From Azonexus sp. (GTDB lineage: Bacteria; Pseudomonadota; Gammaproteobacteria; Burkholderiales; Rhodocyclaceae), in NCBI RefSeq assembly GCF_023150235.1, contig NZ_JAKLLH010000009.1, forward strand, positions 1 through 64,000: a stretch of DNA of 64,000 bases, in the 5' to 3' direction. The notes beneath the pieces were generated by a model. That model had not been told where the DNA came from, made no database searches, and saw only the letters and a list, made by a program, of their open reading frames with translations. Positions within the stretch are counted from its first letter, which is position 1; each line of letters opens with the position of its first letter. Both the position numbers and the translations under genes were made by a program. Below are positions 36,483-47,146 of the stretch, piece after piece.

Positions 36483-38034
36483 GCACCGTGTTGCGGGCTT
36501 GTTTCGCCAGTTCGGGGTAATCGCGTGAGAAATGCAGGCCGCGGCTTTCGCGGCGCTGCATTGCGCAGCGTACGATCAGCTCGGCCGTGACGACCAGGTT
36601 GCGCAATTCGATCAAGTCGTGGCTGACCCGGAAATTGGCGTAGAACTCGTCGATTTCCCGCTTGAGCAGGCCAATCCGGTGCTTGGCGCGCTTCAGGCGC
36701 TTGTTGGTGCGCACGATCCCGACGTAATCCCACATGAAGCGCCGCAACTCGTCCCAGTTGTGCGAGATCACCACTTCCTCGTCGGCATCGGTGACCCGGC
36801 TGTCGTCCCAGGAGGGGAGCGACGGCAGGGTGAAGGCTGGCTTGGCCAGCATGTCGGCGACTGCGGCTTCCGAGAAAACCAGGCATTCAAGCAGCGAATT
36901 CGAGGCCAGCCGGTTGGCGCCGTGCAGGCCGGTACAGGAGGCTTCGCCGGCGACGTAGAGGCCCGGCACGTCGGTGCGTCCGTGCAGGTCGCTGACGATG
37001 CCACCGCAGGTGTAGTGCGCTGCCGGGACCACCGGAATCGGGTCGCGGGCGATGTCGATCCCGAGTTCGAGGCAGCGGGCATGGATGTTCGGGAAGTGAG
37101 CGCGGATGAAATCCTCGCCCTTGTGGCTGATGTCGAGGTAAACGCAATCGAGCCCGCGCTTCTTCATCTCGAAATCGATGGCGCGGGCGACGATGTCGCG
37201 CGGTGCCAATTCGGCCCGTTCGTCGTGTTCGAGCATGAAGCGGGTGCCGTCGGGCAGGCGCAGCAGGCCGCCTTCGCCGCGTACCGCTTCCGAGATCAGG
37301 AAGGACTTGGCTTGGGGATGGTAGAGGCAGGTCGGGTGAAACTGGATGAATTCCATGTTGGCGACCCGGCAACCGGCACGCCAGGCCATCGCAATCCCAT
37401 CGCCGGTCGAGGTATCCGGGTTGGTGGTGTACAAGTAGACCTTGCCTGCCCCGCCGGTCGCGATCAGGGTGTTGCGGGTACCGATGGTCAGCACCTCGCC
37501 GTTGCGCGTATCGAGCACATAGGCGCCCAGGCAGCGCCGTTCGGGCAGCCCCAGCTTGTCGCTGGTGATCAGGTCGATCGCGATGTGGTCTTCGAGAATG
37601 GTGATGTTCGGGTGCTGGCGCACCTTGGGCGTCAGCGTGTCCTGTACTGCGAGACCGGTGGCATCGGCAACGTGGATCACCCGGCGGGCACTGTGGCCAC
37701 CCTCGCGGGTCAGGTGGTAGCCGGAATCGTCCTGGGTAAACGGGACCCCCTGTTCGATCAGCCAGTCGATTGCGCGGCGACCATTCTCGACGACGAAGCG
37801 CGTCGCCGCACGATCGTTGAGCCAGGCGCCGGCGATCAGTGTGTCTTCGATATGCGCCTCGATCGAGTCGCGGCTGTCGAGTACGGCGGCGATGCCGCCC
37901 TGTGCCCAACCCGACGCCGAATCCTCAAGGCGTCGCTTGCTGATCAGGGCCACGCGGCAGTGCTCGGCCAAGCGTAGTGCGGCGGATTGGCCGGCAAGCC
38001 CGCTGCCGATGATAAGGGCATCGAATGTCTGCAC
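36460..38034 (-). CDS. nadB: L-aspartate oxidase
   Basis: 524-residue FAD enzyme oxidising aspartate to iminoaspartate, first step of NAD synthesis. Seen: FAD site [62 protein letters not shown], and the C-terminal helical domain with [13 protein letters not shown]. The pathway partner nadC lies at 52.6-53.4 kb. It is divergent from rpoE and convergent with the ygfX-like gene. Confidence 0.95.
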   Translation of the reverse strand: MQTFDALIIGSGLAGQSAALRLAEHCRVALISKRRLEDSASGWAQGGIAAVLDSRDSIEAHIEDTLIAGAWLNDRAATRFVVENGRRAIDWLIEQGVPFTQDDSGYHLTREGGHSARRVIHVADATGLAVQDTLTPKVRQHPNITILEDHIAIDLITSDKLGLPERRCLGAYVLDTRNGEVLTIGTRNTLIATGGAGKVYLYTTNPDTSTGDGIAMAWRAGCRVANMEFIQFHPTCLYHPQAKSFLISEAVRGEGGLLRLPDGTRFMLEHDERAELAPRDIVARAIDFEMKKRGLDCVYLDISHKGEDFIRAHFPNIHARCLELGIDIARDPIPVVPAAHYTCGGIVSDLHGRTDVPGLYVAGEASCTGLHGANRLASNSLLECLVFSEAAVADMLAKPAFTLPSLPSWDDSRVTDADEEVVISHNWDELRRFMWDYVGIVRTNKRLKRAKHRIGLLKREIDEFYANFRVSHDLIELRNLVVTAELIVRCAMQRRESRGLHFSRDYPELAKQARNTVLKRRRLR

Positions 38035-38201
38035 TTTTCAGTATCCAGAGTGATGATTGCGGCGCGAAATATAGCACGCGGGCTGTTCAGCCAGCCGTTA
38101 CGAAGCGTCACAAATTTGTCTCGGGCTGTGCTGGGCAGGAAAATCGGCTGCGCTATACTGGCAGGACAAATATAAACATTGGTCCCCAGGGAATGAATGC
38201 C

Positions 38202-38801
38202 ATGAGTGAGCGCGAAATCGACCAGGCACTGGTCGAGCGGGCGCAGGGCGGTGATCAGCGCGCCTTCGATCAGTTGGTGGGTAAATACCAGCGCAAGCTG
38301 GGTCGTTTGCTTGCGCGCATGATCCGTGATGCCGCCGAAGTCGAGGATGTGACACAGGAAGCCTTTATCAAGGCTTATCGGGCCTTGCCGTCTTTTCGTG
38401 GCGATAGCGCCTTCTACACCTGGTTGTACCGGATCGGCATCAATACCGCGAAAAATTACCTGGTATCGCAAGGGCGGCGGGCGCCGACCTCGACGGAATA
38501 CGATGCCGACGAAGCGGAAACCTTCGAGGATGCGACCCAGTTGCGCGATATCAATACGCCGGAAAGCCTGCTGCTGTCCAAGCAGATCGGGCAGACGGTG
38601 AATTCGGCGATGGAGGCGCTCCCCGAGGATTTGCGGACGGCGATTGTCCTGCGCGAAATCGAGGGACTTTCCTACGAAGAAATTGCCGGCATCATGGATT
38701 GTCCCATCGGTACGGTACGCTCGCGCATTTTCCGGGCACGCGAGGCGGTCGCTGGCAAGTTGCGTCCGCTGCTCGATATTTCTCCCGACCGCCGCTGGTA
38801 A
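38202..38801 (+). CDS. rpoE: RNA polymerase sigma factor RpoE
   Basis: 199-residue ECF sigma factor. Region 2 (AFDQLVGKYQRKLGRLLARM...DVTQEAFIKAYRAL; FYTWLYRIGINTAKNYL) and region 4 (LREIEGLSYEEIAGIMDCPIGTVRSRIFRARE). Controls envelope stress responses. I choose ATG 38202 with AGGGA about 8-9 bases upstream, giving MSEREIDQALVERAQGG as in other RpoE proteins. rseC begins 4 bases after the stop; no rseA or rseB lies between. Confidence 0.94.
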   Translation: MSEREIDQALVERAQGGDQRAFDQLVGKYQRKLGRLLARMIRDAAEVEDVTQEAFIKAYRALPSFRGDSAFYTWLYRIGINTAKNYLVSQGRRAPTSTEYDADEAETFEDATQLRDINTPESLLLSKQIGQTVNSAMEALPEDLRTAIVLREIEGLSYEEIAGIMDCPIGTVRSRIFRAREAVAGKLRPLLDISPDRRW

Positions 38802-38805
38802 AACG

Positions 38806-39249
38806 ATGGAAAAGCCGACCGAACACAGTACGGTGCGCGGTGTCGTGCGCGCTGTCGAAAACGGCGAGGCGCTGGTCGAGATCGAGCAGGGCGGTTGCGG
38901 CCGTTGTCACGAGGAAGGCGGTTGCGGCGGGCAGAATCTAACCCAGATGTTCTGTGCTGGCCCCAAATCCTATCGTGTTGAAAATACCGTCGGAGCACGC
39001 CCCGGCGATCATGTGGTGGTTGCGGTTGCTGCCGGTAGCGTGCGGCGCACCGCAAACCTGGCCTACGGCCTGCCGCTTCTCGGCATCATCGGCGGCGCGC
39101 TGGCCGGAACGGCCTTCGCCGGCGATACCGGCGGAGTGGCAGGCGCACTACTGGGTGGGGGCTCGGTATTTTCCTGGGTTCGACACCGCACGATGGGGGC
39201 TGGGAATTTTTCTCCTCGTCCCCATATCGTCGACCGTGCCGATTCCTGA
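38806..39249 (+). CDS. rseC: SoxR-reducing system protein RseC family
   Basis: 147 residues. N-terminal soluble part with cysteine cluster GGCGRCHEEGGCGGQ and FCAGPKSYRV, then two hydrophobic segments (about 70-85 and 90-125: LAYGLPLLGIIGGALAG and GALLGGGSVFSWV). Family members act in the SoxR-reducing/Rsx system or sigmaE operon. ATG 38806 follows the rpoE stop by 4 bases, so it is cotranscribed. The C-terminus after the last span is short. Confidence 0.85.
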   Translation: MEKPTEHSTVRGVVRAVENGEALVEIEQGGCGRCHEEGGCGGQNLTQMFCAGPKSYRVENTVGARPGDHVVVAVAAGSVRRTANLAYGLPLLGIIGGALAGTAFAGDTGGVAGALLGGGSVFSWVRHRTMGAGNFSPRPHIVDRADS

Positions 39250-39319
39250 GCCATTGACCGATACAGTTGTCGACCCGTTGTTTCTTTTTTTCAGACCGTT
39301 CCCCGGAGGGTAATAGCCG

Positions 39320-40741
39320 ATGAAACGCCTTTCTGCGTTTTTTGCCTTTTTCCTTGCCTGCACCCTGGCGTTTGCGCAGGGGAGAAATTTGCCGGATTTT
39401 GCCGATCTCGCCGAGAAACAGGGGCCGGCGGTGGTCAATATCAGCACCACGCAGACCGTGCGTCGCGGTGGCCAGATGTCGCCTTTCCCCTTCGATGAAA
39501 ACGATCCGGCCTTCGAGTTTTTCCGTCGCTTCATACCGGTGCCTCCAGGTAGTGCCGTACCGCGTGAGTTTGAAAATAAATCCTTGGGTTCCGGCTTTTT
39601 CATCAGTGCCGATGGCTACATTCTGACCAACGCCCACGTTGTCGATGGCGCCGACGAGGTAACGGTACGTCTGACCGACAAGCGCGAATTCAAGGCCAGG
39701 ATCATTGGCGCCGACAAGCGTACCGATGTCGCGCTGATCAAGATCGAAGCGGCCAATCTGCCGGTGGCCAGGCTCGGCGATCCGCAGAAACTACGCCCGG
39801 GTGAATGGGTGGTGGCGATTGGTTCACCCTTCGGTTTCGATAATTCGGTGACGGCGGGTATCGTTTCGGCCAAGGGGCGCTCCTTGCCGCAGGAAAATTA
39901 CGTTCCCTTCATTCAGACTGACGTTGCGATCAACCCCGGCAATTCCGGCGGGCCGCTGTTCAACATGAATGGCGAAGTGGTCGGCATCAACTCGCAGATC
40001 TACAGCCGTAGCGGTGGCTACATGGGGGTGTCGTTCGCGATCCCGATCGACGTTGCGATGGATATCCAGAACCAGTTGCGCGCCAGCGGCAAGGTCAGTC
40101 GTGGGCGTCTCGGTGTTGTCATTCAGGAAGTCAACAAGGAACTGGCCGACTCGCTGGGCTTGCTCAAGCCGATGGGGGCCGTGGTCAATGCCGTGGAAAA
40201 AGGCGGCCCGGCCGACAAGGCGGGGCTCGAACCCGGCGATGTGATCCTCAGATTCGATGGGCGGCCGATCAATGCCTCGGCCGATCTGCCCCGTATCGTC
40301 GGGGCCACCCGTCCGGGAACCCGCTCGCTGGTGCAGGTCTGGCGCAAGGGTAGCACGCGCGACATTACCGTCGTCGTGGGCGAAATGCAGGAAGACAAGT
40401 CGGCGCAACGCCTGGCGAAAACCCAGCGTCCTCCCGAGCAGGCCGCTAACCGCTTGGGTCTGGTATTGAGCGAATTGACCGCCGAGCAGAAGCGCGAGCT
40501 GAAACTGGGCGCCGGTCTGGCCGTCGAGGAAATCCGCAGCGGTGCACCGCGCAGTGATCTACGTGTCGGCGACATCATCATCGCCGTGATCAGCAAGGGC
40601 GCCACCACCGAGTTGAAGAGCGTCGAGCAGTTCAACAAGTTGCTGCAGCAGTTCGAAAAGGGCGGCAACGTGACCCTGCTGATCCGGCGCGGCGAACTGC
40701 AGACCTTCATCACGATCAAGGGTATCAACGGAAGCAATTGA
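39320..40741 (+). CDS. mucD: DegQ/MucD-type periplasmic serine protease
   Basis: 473-residue Do-family protease/chaperone. Signal peptide (residues 1-20, ending AFA-Q). Catalytic triad H106 (TNAHVVDG), D136 (RTDVALIK) and S209 (NPGNSGGPLFN), then two PDZ domains (about 255-345 and 375-470). Degrades misfolded envelope proteins and is usually a sigmaE-linked gene; its place after rpoE-rseC fits. GGAGGG lies 8-9 bases before ATG 39320. Confidence 0.94.
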   Translation: MKRLSAFFAFFLACTLAFAQGRNLPDFADLAEKQGPAVVNISTTQTVRRGGQMSPFPFDENDPAFEFFRRFIPVPPGSAVPREFENKSLGSGFFISADGYILTNAHVVDGADEVTVRLTDKREFKARIIGADKRTDVALIKIEAANLPVARLGDPQKLRPGEWVVAIGSPFGFDNSVTAGIVSAKGRSLPQENYVPFIQTDVAINPGNSGGPLFNMNGEVVGINSQIYSRSGGYMGVSFAIPIDVAMDIQNQLRASGKVSRGRLGVVIQEVNKELADSLGLLKPMGAVVNAVEKGGPADKAGLEPGDVILRFDGRPINASADLPRIVGATRPGTRSLVQVWRKGSTRDITVVVGEMQEDKSAQRLAKTQRPPEQAANRLGLVLSELTAEQKRELKLGAGLAVEEIRSGAPRSDLRVGDIIIAVISKGATTELKSVEQFNKLLQQFEKGGNVTLLIRRGELQTFITIKGINGSN

Positions 40742-40742
40742 C

Positions 40743-40988
40743 ATGAGTATCGAACTGACGCTGATCAGCCGCGGCTACTGCCATCTCTGCCATGACATGG
40801 AAGAAGCCCTGAAACCCCTGGCGGCAGAGTTTGCGGCAACGGTCAGCGTCGTCGATGTCGATGCCGATCCGGCGCTCGAAGCGAAGTACGACGAACTGGT
40901 GCCGGTGCTGCTGCATGGTGACCGGGAGCTCTGTCACTACTTTCTCGATGTCGCCAAAGTCCGTGAATATTTGGCGGGAATCCGCTAG
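40743..40988 (+). CDS. Glutaredoxin-like thioredoxin-fold protein
   Basis: 81 residues, DUF836-like: LISRGYCHLCHDMEEAL with a CxxC pair (C13, C16) and VPVLLHGDRELCHYFLD in place of a cis-proline loop. Redox partner unknown. Starts one base after the mucD stop and ends in front of a terminator, so it closes the rpoE-mucD operon. Confidence 0.85.
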   Translation: MSIELTLISRGYCHLCHDMEEALKPLAAEFAATVSVVDVDADPALEAKYDELVPVLLHGDRELCHYFLDVAKVREYLAGIR

Positions 40989-41012
40989 AATTCAAAGTCT
41001 TCTGAACAAGGA

Positions 41013-41037
41013 AGGGCGCCGGACAGCGCCCTTTTTT
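41013..41037 (+). terminator. Rho-independent terminator
   Basis: AGGGCGC/GCGCCCT stem followed by six T, after the glutaredoxin-like gene. Confidence 0.8.
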
Positions 41038-41040
41038 ACT

Positions 41041-41085
41041 GGCAGCCTATTACGCGGCAGCCTACTAACCGGCAGCCTATCGCAG
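41041..41085 (+). repeat. Three 15-base tandem repeats in the lepA leader
   Basis: GGCAGCCTA recurs at 41041, 41056 and 41071 with exact 15-base period, filling the space between the terminator and the lepA start codon. No ribosome site is seen in it. Confidence 0.75.
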
Positions 41086-41086
41086 C

Positions 41087-42877
41087 ATGGATCACATTAG
41101 AAATTTCTCGATCATCGCTCACATCGACCACGGTAAATCGACCCTGGCCGACCGAATCATCCACCTTTGCGGCGGTCTTTCCGACCGTGAAATGGAAGCC
41201 CAGGTACTCGACTCGATGGATATCGAGAAGGAGCGGGGCATCACCATCAAGGCGCAGACCGCGGCCCTGTCCTACAAGGCCCGCGACGGCAAGGTCTACA
41301 ACCTGAACCTGATCGATACCCCGGGACACGTCGACTTCTCTTACGAGGTCTCGCGTTCGCTGTCGGCCTGCGAAGGGGCGCTGCTGGTCGTCGATGCCTC
41401 GCAGGGTGTCGAGGCGCAGACGGTGGCCAACTGCTACACGGCGCTCGACCTCGATGTCGAGGTGGTGCCGGTGCTCAACAAGATCGACCTGCCGTCGGCC
41501 GATCCGGACAGCGCCAAGCAGGAAATCGAGGACGTGATCGGGATCGATGCCAGTGACGCGGTCCAGGCTTCGGCGAAGACCGGCCTCGGTGTTCAGGACA
41601 TCCTCGAACAGGTCGTCGCCCGCGTGCCGCCGCCGGTCGGCGATGTCACGGCACCGCTCAAGGCGCTGATCATCGACTCCTGGTTCGACAACTACGTCGG
41701 CGTGGTGATGCTGGTCCGCGTTGTCGATGGCGAAATGCGTCCGAAGGACAAGCTGCACTTCATGGCCACCGGCGCCAATCAGCTGTGCGAGCAGGTCGGT
41801 GTGTTCACGCCGAAGTCGCTGCCACGCGACGCACTGCGCGCCGGCGAGGTCGGTTTCGTGATCGCCGGGATCAAGGAACTGAAAGCCGCCAAGGTCGGCG
41901 ATACCATTACCCATGCCGAGCGCAAGGCCAGCGAGCCGCTGCCCGGCTTCAAGGAAATCAAGCCGCAGGTGTTCGCCGGTCTCTACCCGGTCGAAGCCAA
42001 CCAGTACGACTCGCTGCGTGAGGCGCTGGAAAAACTCAAGCTCAACGATGCTTCGCTGCAATACGAGCCGGAAGTTTCGCAGGCCCTCGGCTTCGGCTTC
42101 CGTTGCGGCTTCCTCGGCCTGCTGCACATGGAAATCGTGCAGGAGCGTCTGGAGCGCGAATTCGACCAGGACTTGATCACCACCGCACCGACTGTGGTCT
42201 ACGAGGTCGTGCAACGCGACGGCTCGGTGATCCAGGTCGAGAACCCGGCCAAACTGCCGGAAATCTCCAAGGTCGAAGAGATTCGCGAGCCGATCATCAC
42301 CGCGACCATCTTCGTGCCGCAGGATTTTCTCGGCAACGTGATCACCCTGTGCAACCAGAAGCGCGGCAACCAGGTCGACATGCACTACCACGGCCGCCAG
42401 GTAAAGCTGGTCTACGAAATGCCGATGGCCGAAGTGGTGATGGACTTCTTCGACAAGCTCAAGTCCTGTTCCAAGGGTTACGCTTCGCTCGACTACGATT
42501 TCAAGGAATACCGCACCGCCGACGTGGTCAAGCTCGACATCCTGATCAACAGCGAGAAGGTCGATGCGCTGTCGCTGATCGTGCACCGCGCCAACTCGCA
42601 GTATCGTGGCCGCGAACTGGCGTCCAAGATGCGCGAACTGATCCCGCGCCAGATGTACGACGTGGCGATCCAGGCTGCCATCGGCTCGCACATTATCGCC
42701 CGCGAGAACGTCAAGGCGATGCGCAAGGACGTGCTGGCCAAGTGTTACGGCGGCGATATTTCGCGGAAGAAGAAGCTGCTCGAAAAGCAGAAGGCGGGCA
42801 AGAAGCGGATGAAGCAGGTCGGCTCGGTCGAAATTCCGCAGGAAGCCTTCCTCGCCGTGCTGCGCGTCGATAACTAA
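41087..42877 (+). CDS. lepA: Elongation factor 4 (LepA)
   Basis: 596-residue ribosome-associated GTPase. G1 [15 protein letters not shown]3 [13 protein letters not shown]4 [10 protein letters not shown], and the LepA-specific C-terminal domain ending [12 protein letters not shown]. Typical length. ATG 41087 is preceded by a 15-base tandem repeat rather than a ribosome site. First gene of the lepA-lepB-DUF4845-rnc-era-recO-pdxJ-acpS-nagZ run. Confidence 0.97.
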   Translation: MDHIRNFSIIAHIDHGKSTLADRIIHLCGGLSDREMEAQVLDSMDIEKERGITIKAQTAALSYKARDGKVYNLNLIDTPGHVDFSYEVSRSLSACEGALLVVDASQGVEAQTVANCYTALDLDVEVVPVLNKIDLPSADPDSAKQEIEDVIGIDASDAVQASAKTGLGVQDILEQVVARVPPPVGDVTAPLKALIIDSWFDNYVGVVMLVRVVDGEMRPKDKLHFMATGANQLCEQVGVFTPKSLPRDALRAGEVGFVIAGIKELKAAKVGDTITHAERKASEPLPGFKEIKPQVFAGLYPVEANQYDSLREALEKLKLNDASLQYEPEVSQALGFGFRCGFLGLLHMEIVQERLEREFDQDLITTAPTVVYEVVQRDGSVIQVENPAKLPEISKVEEIREPIITATIFVPQDFLGNVITLCNQKRGNQVDMHYHGRQVKLVYEMPMAEVVMDFFDKLKSCSKGYASLDYDFKEYRTADVVKLDILINSEKVDALSLIVHRANSQYRGRELASKMRELIPRQMYDVAIQAAIGSHIIARENVKAMRKDVLAKCYGGDISRKKKLLEKQKAGKKRMKQVGSVEIPQEAFLAVLRVDN

Positions 42878-42895
42878 CCCGAGCCGAGACTGAGC

Positions 42896-43684
42896 ATGAA
42901 CTTTCCGCAGATCCTTTTGGTGCTGATGATCGTCACCGGCCTGTTGTACACGGTCGACGTGCTGAAATTCAGAAAACTGCGCGCGCCGGGTGGCAAGGAA
43001 CCGCTCTGGGTCGAGTGGGGCGCCAGCTTTTTCCCGGTGATCCTGATCGTCTTCGTGCTTCGCTCCTTTCTGTTCGAGCCGTTCAAGATTCCTTCCGGTT
43101 CGATGATCCCGACCCTGCTGGTCGGCGATTTCATCCTGGTTAACAAATTCACCTACGGCATCCGCCTGCCGGTGATCAACAAGAAGATCATCAGCATCAA
43201 CGATCCGCAGCGCGGCGATGTGATGGTCTTCCGCTTTCCGGAAGACCCTTCGCTCGACTACATCAAGCGCGTCGTCGGCGTCCCCGGCGACACCATCGCC
43301 TACCAGCACAAGAAGCTGAGCATCAACGGCCAGCCGGTGCCGGTGAAGAAGCTGGAGGATTACCAGCATCGCGAGCGCCTGTATTACTCCGAGCAGTACG
43401 GCGCCAAAATGGGCGAGGTCGAACATCGACTGCTCAACGACAGCGATGCCCCGGATTTCATTCCCGACGCCGGCCGCTTTCCGTTCCGCGAAAATTGTTC
43501 CTACAATGCCGCAGGCGTGGTCTGCAAGGTGCCGCCCGGGCATTACTTCATGATGGGCGACAACCGCGACAACAGCCGCGACAGCCGTTCGTGGGGCTTC
43601 GTGCCGGAAGAGAACATTGTCGGCAAGGCCTTCTTCATCTGGCTGAACTTGAGTGATCTGGGCCGTATTGGCTCGTTCAAGTAA
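42896..43684 (+). CDS. lepB: Signal peptidase I
   Basis: 262 residues. Two N-terminal membrane segments (about 4-21 and 44-60), nucleophile Ser69 in PSGSMIPTLLVGD, general-base Lys124 in YIKRVVGVPGD, and the box E motif GDNRDNSRDSR. Cleaves signal peptides of exported proteins at the periplasmic face. 18 bases after lepA. Confidence 0.96.
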   Translation: MNFPQILLVLMIVTGLLYTVDVLKFRKLRAPGGKEPLWVEWGASFFPVILIVFVLRSFLFEPFKIPSGSMIPTLLVGDFILVNKFTYGIRLPVINKKIISINDPQRGDVMVFRFPEDPSLDYIKRVVGVPGDTIAYQHKKLSINGQPVPVKKLEDYQHRERLYYSEQYGAKMGEVEHRLLNDSDAPDFIPDAGRFPFRENCSYNAAGVVCKVPPGHYFMMGDNRDNSRDSRSWGFVPEENIVGKAFFIWLNLSDLGRIGSFK

Positions 43685-43694
43685 GGAGAACGCG

Positions 43695-44048
43695 ATGAAA
43701 AGACAGATGGGTGTCAGTCTTTCCGGCCTGCTGCTCTGGCTGGTGGTGCTGCTGTCCGGTGCTTTGCTTGGACTCAAGGTAACACCGACGGTGATCGAGT
43801 ATTACTCGATTCTCAAGGATGCCAAGGCGGCGATCAACCAAGTCGGGCCGGATGCGACGGTGGCCGACGTGCGCAAGGCCTACGACAAATATGCGGAAGT
43901 CGATAACCTGGAACTGAAATCCTCGGAGTTGCAGATCGGCAAGGAAGGTAACCGCATCGTCGTATCCTTTGAGTACGAGAAGGTGATCCCGCTGTTTGGC
44001 AACGTCAGCCTGCTGATCAACTATCGCGGCAAGACGGCTGGCAAGTAA
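43695..44048 (+). CDS. DUF4845 membrane protein
   Basis: 117 residues: MKRQMGVSLSGLLLWLVVLL, a single N-terminal transmembrane segment, then a soluble alpha/beta part with VTPTVIEYYSILKDAKAAI. DUF4845 genes are typically found between lepB and rnc in Beta- and Gammaproteobacteria. AGGAGAA lies just before ATG 43695. Function unknown. Confidence 0.85.
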   Translation: MKRQMGVSLSGLLLWLVVLLSGALLGLKVTPTVIEYYSILKDAKAAINQVGPDATVADVRKAYDKYAEVDNLELKSSELQIGKEGNRIVVSFEYEKVIPLFGNVSLLINYRGKTAGK

Positions 44049-44051
44049 GGG

Positions 44052-44723
44052 ATGACGGCAGAACGTATCGCCGGAAAACTCGAACACACGTTTTCCGAAC
44101 CCGCGCTGTTGCGCACCGCACTGACGCATCGCAGCTTCGGCATCCCCAATAACGAACGCTTGGAATTTCTCGGCGACGGCATTCTCGATTTCGTGGTTGC
44201 CGATCTGCTCTACCGGCGTTTTCCCGAACTGCCCGAAGGCGACCTGTCCCGCTTGCGCGCCAATCTCGTCCGCCAGGACAGCCTGCACCAGCTGGCGCTC
44301 GGCATCGGCATCGGCGATGCCTTGCGTCTCGGTGAAGGCGAGTTGAAAAGCGGCGGCGCCAGTCGTCCGTCGATTCTCGCCGATGCGCTCGAAGCGGTCT
44401 TCGGCGCGATCTATCTCGATGCCGGTTTCTCCGCAGCGGCAGCCGTCATCGCGCGCCTCTACCAACCGCAGCTCGATGCGCTGAAACCCGGTGCGGCGCC
44501 GCAGAAGGACGCCAAGACCCGGCTCCAGGAATGGCTGCAGGGGCGCAAGAAGCCGCTGCCGCGCTACGAACTGTTGCAGACCTTCGGCGCTGCCCATCAG
44601 CAGCAGTTCGAGGTTGCCTGTATCCTGGCCAATCCCCCGCTGCGTACGGTCGGCGAAGGGGGCAGCCGACGTATTGCCGAACAGGTCGCTGCCGACCTGG
44701 CACTCAAGGAATTGAACGCATGA
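44052..44723 (+). CDS. rnc: Ribonuclease III
   Basis: 223 residues. Signature [15 protein letters not shown] (E38, D42, D46) and a C-terminal dsRNA-binding domain (about 150-220: [12 protein letters not shown]...). Processes rRNA precursors and dsRNA. Stop overlaps the era start (ATGA). Confidence 0.97.
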   Translation: MTAERIAGKLEHTFSEPALLRTALTHRSFGIPNNERLEFLGDGILDFVVADLLYRRFPELPEGDLSRLRANLVRQDSLHQLALGIGIGDALRLGEGELKSGGASRPSILADALEAVFGAIYLDAGFSAAAAVIARLYQPQLDALKPGAAPQKDAKTRLQEWLQGRKKPLPRYELLQTFGAAHQQQFEVACILANPPLRTVGEGGSRRIAEQVAADLALKELNA

Positions 44724-45604
44724 AAGAAATCCGCTCCGGCTACCTGGCCATCGTCGGCCGCCCCAACGTTGGCAAATCGACGCTGTTGAACCGTCTGGTC
44801 GGTGAAAAGATCAGCATCGTCTCGCGCAAGGCGCAGACCACGCGCCACCGCATCACCGGCATCCTGACCAACGACGATGCGCAATTCGTCTTCGTCGATA
44901 CCCCGGGTTTCCAGACCAAGTTCTCGAACGCGCTCAACCGGGCGATGAACCGCGGTGTGACGCAGACCCTGCACGACGTCGATGTCGTCCTTTTTGTCGT
45001 CGAAGCCGGGCGCTACGACGCCAAGGACCAGGCGGTGGTGCGCCTGCTGCCCAAGGACGTGCCGGTGATCCTGGTGGTCAACAAGACCGACCAGTTGAAG
45101 AACAAGGACGCCTTGCTGCCTTTCCTGGCCCAGGTCGCCGCCGATTTCGACTACACCGCCGTGGTTCCGGTCAGCGCCGCCAAGGGGCGCCAGACCGACG
45201 AACTGCTCAAGGAGGCGCGCAAGCACCTGCCCAACGAAGGCCTGATGTTCGGCGAGGACGAACTGACCGACAAGAGCGAACGCTTCCTGGCCTCCGAATA
45301 CATCCGCGAAAAGGTCTTCCGCCTGCTTGGCGACGAACTGCCTTACGCGACGGCGGTCGAGATCGAACGCTTTGAAACCGAAGGCGCACTGCGCCGGATT
45401 TTTGCCGCCATCGTCGTCGACCGTGAAAGCCACAAGGCGATCGTCATTGGCAAGGGTGGCGAAAGCCTCAAGCGGATCGCCAGCGAAGCCCGCCAGGACA
45501 TGGAACGCCTGTTCGACGGCAAGGTCTATCTCGAAGTCTGGGTCAAGGTGAAGTCGGGCTGGAACGACGACGAACGCCTGCTCAAGAGCCTCGGCTACGA
45601 TTAA
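44720..45604 (+). CDS. era: GTPase Era
   Basis: 294 residues. G1 [13 protein letters not shown]3 DTPGFQ, G4 NKTDQLK and a C-terminal KH domain with [13 protein letters not shown] for 16S rRNA binding. Needed for 30S assembly. ATG 44720 overlaps the rnc stop, so the pair is coupled. Confidence 0.97.
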   Translation: MKEIRSGYLAIVGRPNVGKSTLLNRLVGEKISIVSRKAQTTRHRITGILTNDDAQFVFVDTPGFQTKFSNALNRAMNRGVTQTLHDVDVVLFVVEAGRYDAKDQAVVRLLPKDVPVILVVNKTDQLKNKDALLPFLAQVAADFDYTAVVPVSAAKGRQTDELLKEARKHLPNEGLMFGEDELTDKSERFLASEYIREKVFRLLGDELPYATAVEIERFETEGALRRIFAAIVVDRESHKAIVIGKGGESLKRIASEARQDMERLFDGKVYLEVWVKVKSGWNDDERLLKSLGYD

Positions 45605-45654
45605 GCCGGGCGCCGACGAGCGAAAGACGGAACGCCAGGGGCGAAGCCGGGACC

Positions 45655-46383
45655 ATGTCAGCGCGTAGCAAGGTCGATGCCCAGCCGGCCTGGGTATTGC
45701 ACAGCTATCCCTATCGCGAAACCAGCCTGATCGTCGAGGTGTTCACCCGCGATCACGGGCGGATCGCGCTGCTGGCGCGAGGTGCGCGCCGGCCGCGGGC
45801 GGCGATTCGCGGCTTGTTGCTGGCTTTCCAGCCGCTTGAAATCGGCTGGGCCGGCAAAGGCGAAGTGCCGACCCTGATGAAGGCCGAGTGGGTCGGCGGC
45901 CAGCCGCTGCTCGGCGGCGAGGCCCTGTTCTGTGGCTTCTACCTCAACGAACTGCTGCTCAACCTGCTGCCGCGCGAAGACGCGCACCCGATCCTCTTTT
46001 CCCGCTACGGCGCCTTGCTCGCGCACCTGGCCGGCGACCAGAACAGCGCCGAGCGCGAAGCCGACCTGCGCCGTTTCGAAAAGGCGATGCTGCAGGAACT
46101 CGGCTACGGCCTGACCCTCAGTCACGATGCCGCCGGCGAGCCGATTGCCGCCGAGCTTCAGTACAGTTACCGGATCGAGGAGGGCGCGGTGCCGTTGGCG
46201 CAGGGCGGTGGCGAGCCGCCGCTGGTGCTCGGGCAGACCCTGCTCGACCTCGACGCCGAAGACTTTTCCCGGCCGCGCACGCGGAGCGAAGCCAAGAATC
46301 TGATGCGCACCCTGCTGGCGCATTACCTGAGCGGGAACGAACTCGTGACCCGCAATATTTTCAAGGAGTTGCAAGCGCTATGA
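45655..46383 (+). CDS. recO: DNA repair protein RecO
   Basis: 242 residues. OB-fold N-terminus ([22 protein letters not shown], seen as [18 protein letters not shown]), LARGARRP, and a helical C-terminus. Acts in RecFOR loading of RecA. No zinc-binding cysteine set is seen, as in other proteobacterial RecO. Stop overlaps pdxJ. Confidence 0.93.
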   Translation: MSARSKVDAQPAWVLHSYPYRETSLIVEVFTRDHGRIALLARGARRPRAAIRGLLLAFQPLEIGWAGKGEVPTLMKAEWVGGQPLLGGEALFCGFYLNELLLNLLPREDAHPILFSRYGALLAHLAGDQNSAEREADLRRFEKAMLQELGYGLTLSHDAAGEPIAAELQYSYRIEEGAVPLAQGGGEPPLVLGQTLLDLDAEDFSRPRTRSEAKNLMRTLLAHYLSGNELVTRNIFKELQAL

Positions 46384-47141
46384 TCGAACTCGGCGTCAAT
46401 ATCGACCACGTTGCCACCCTGCGCCAGGCGCGCCGCACCTACGAGCCGGACCCGGTCTGGGCGGCTTCCGAAGCCCACCTCGGCGGTGCCGACGGGATTA
46501 CTTTCCACCTACGCGAGGATCGCCGCCACATCCAGGACCGCGACGTCGAGCGGCTGGCCGAAACGACGCAGATCAAGCTCAATTTTGAAATGGCGGCGAC
46601 TGACGAGATGATCGCCATCGCTTGCCGGATCAAGCCGCAAATGGCGATGCTGGTGCCGGAAGGGCGCCACGAAGTGACCACCGAAGGTGGCCTCGACATC
46701 CTCGGCCAGGAAGCCCGGCTCAAGGACCAGATCGCCCGCCTGGCCGAGGCCGGCATCTGCACCAGCGTCTTCATCGACGCCGAACCGGCGCAGGTCGAAG
46801 CGGCGGCACGGATTGGCGCCCAGGTCTGCGAAATTCACACCGGTCCCTATGCCCACGCCTTTCATGACCGGGGGCGTGATGCCGAAGCATCGGCAGTGCT
46901 CGCCGAACTGGCCAAGATTCGCGCCGCCGGCCTGGCGGTCCGCGAACTCGGGATGCGCTTCAATGCCGGGCATGCGCTCAACTACTACAACGTGCAGCCG
47001 CTGGCCCGCCTGCCCGGCGTGCGCGAACTGCACATCGGCCACGCGATTGTCAGCCGCGCCGTTTTCGTCGGCCTGCGCGAAGCGGTGCGCGAGATGAAGG
47101 CGCTGATCCGCGAAGCCGCCGCCCGCCCCGAAGGCGTTTAA
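46380..47141 (+). CDS. pdxJ: Pyridoxine 5'-phosphate synthase
   Basis: 253-residue TIM-barrel enzyme, last step of the DXP-dependent vitamin B6 pathway. Seen: [15 protein letters not shown] at the start, [22 protein letters not shown] and the C-terminal [20 protein letters not shown] 46380 overlaps the recO stop. The longer upstream frame runs out of phase through recO and is a shadow. Confidence 0.96.
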   Translation: MIELGVNIDHVATLRQARRTYEPDPVWAASEAHLGGADGITFHLREDRRHIQDRDVERLAETTQIKLNFEMAATDEMIAIACRIKPQMAMLVPEGRHEVTTEGGLDILGQEARLKDQIARLAEAGICTSVFIDAEPAQVEAAARIGAQVCEIHTGPYAHAFHDRGRDAEASAVLAELAKIRAAGLAVRELGMRFNAGHALNYYNVQPLARLPGVRELHIGHAIVSRAVFVGLREAVREMKALIREAAARPEGV

Positions 47142-47146
47142 GCCCG

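Noticed and set aside
36532-37977. 481-codon plus-strand open frame
   Set aside because: Antisense of nadB.
41036-43777. 913-codon minus-strand open frame
   Set aside because: It is the antisense shadow of lepA and lepB; its amino-acid make-up is His/Asp/Arg-biased as expected from GC-rich antisense frames.
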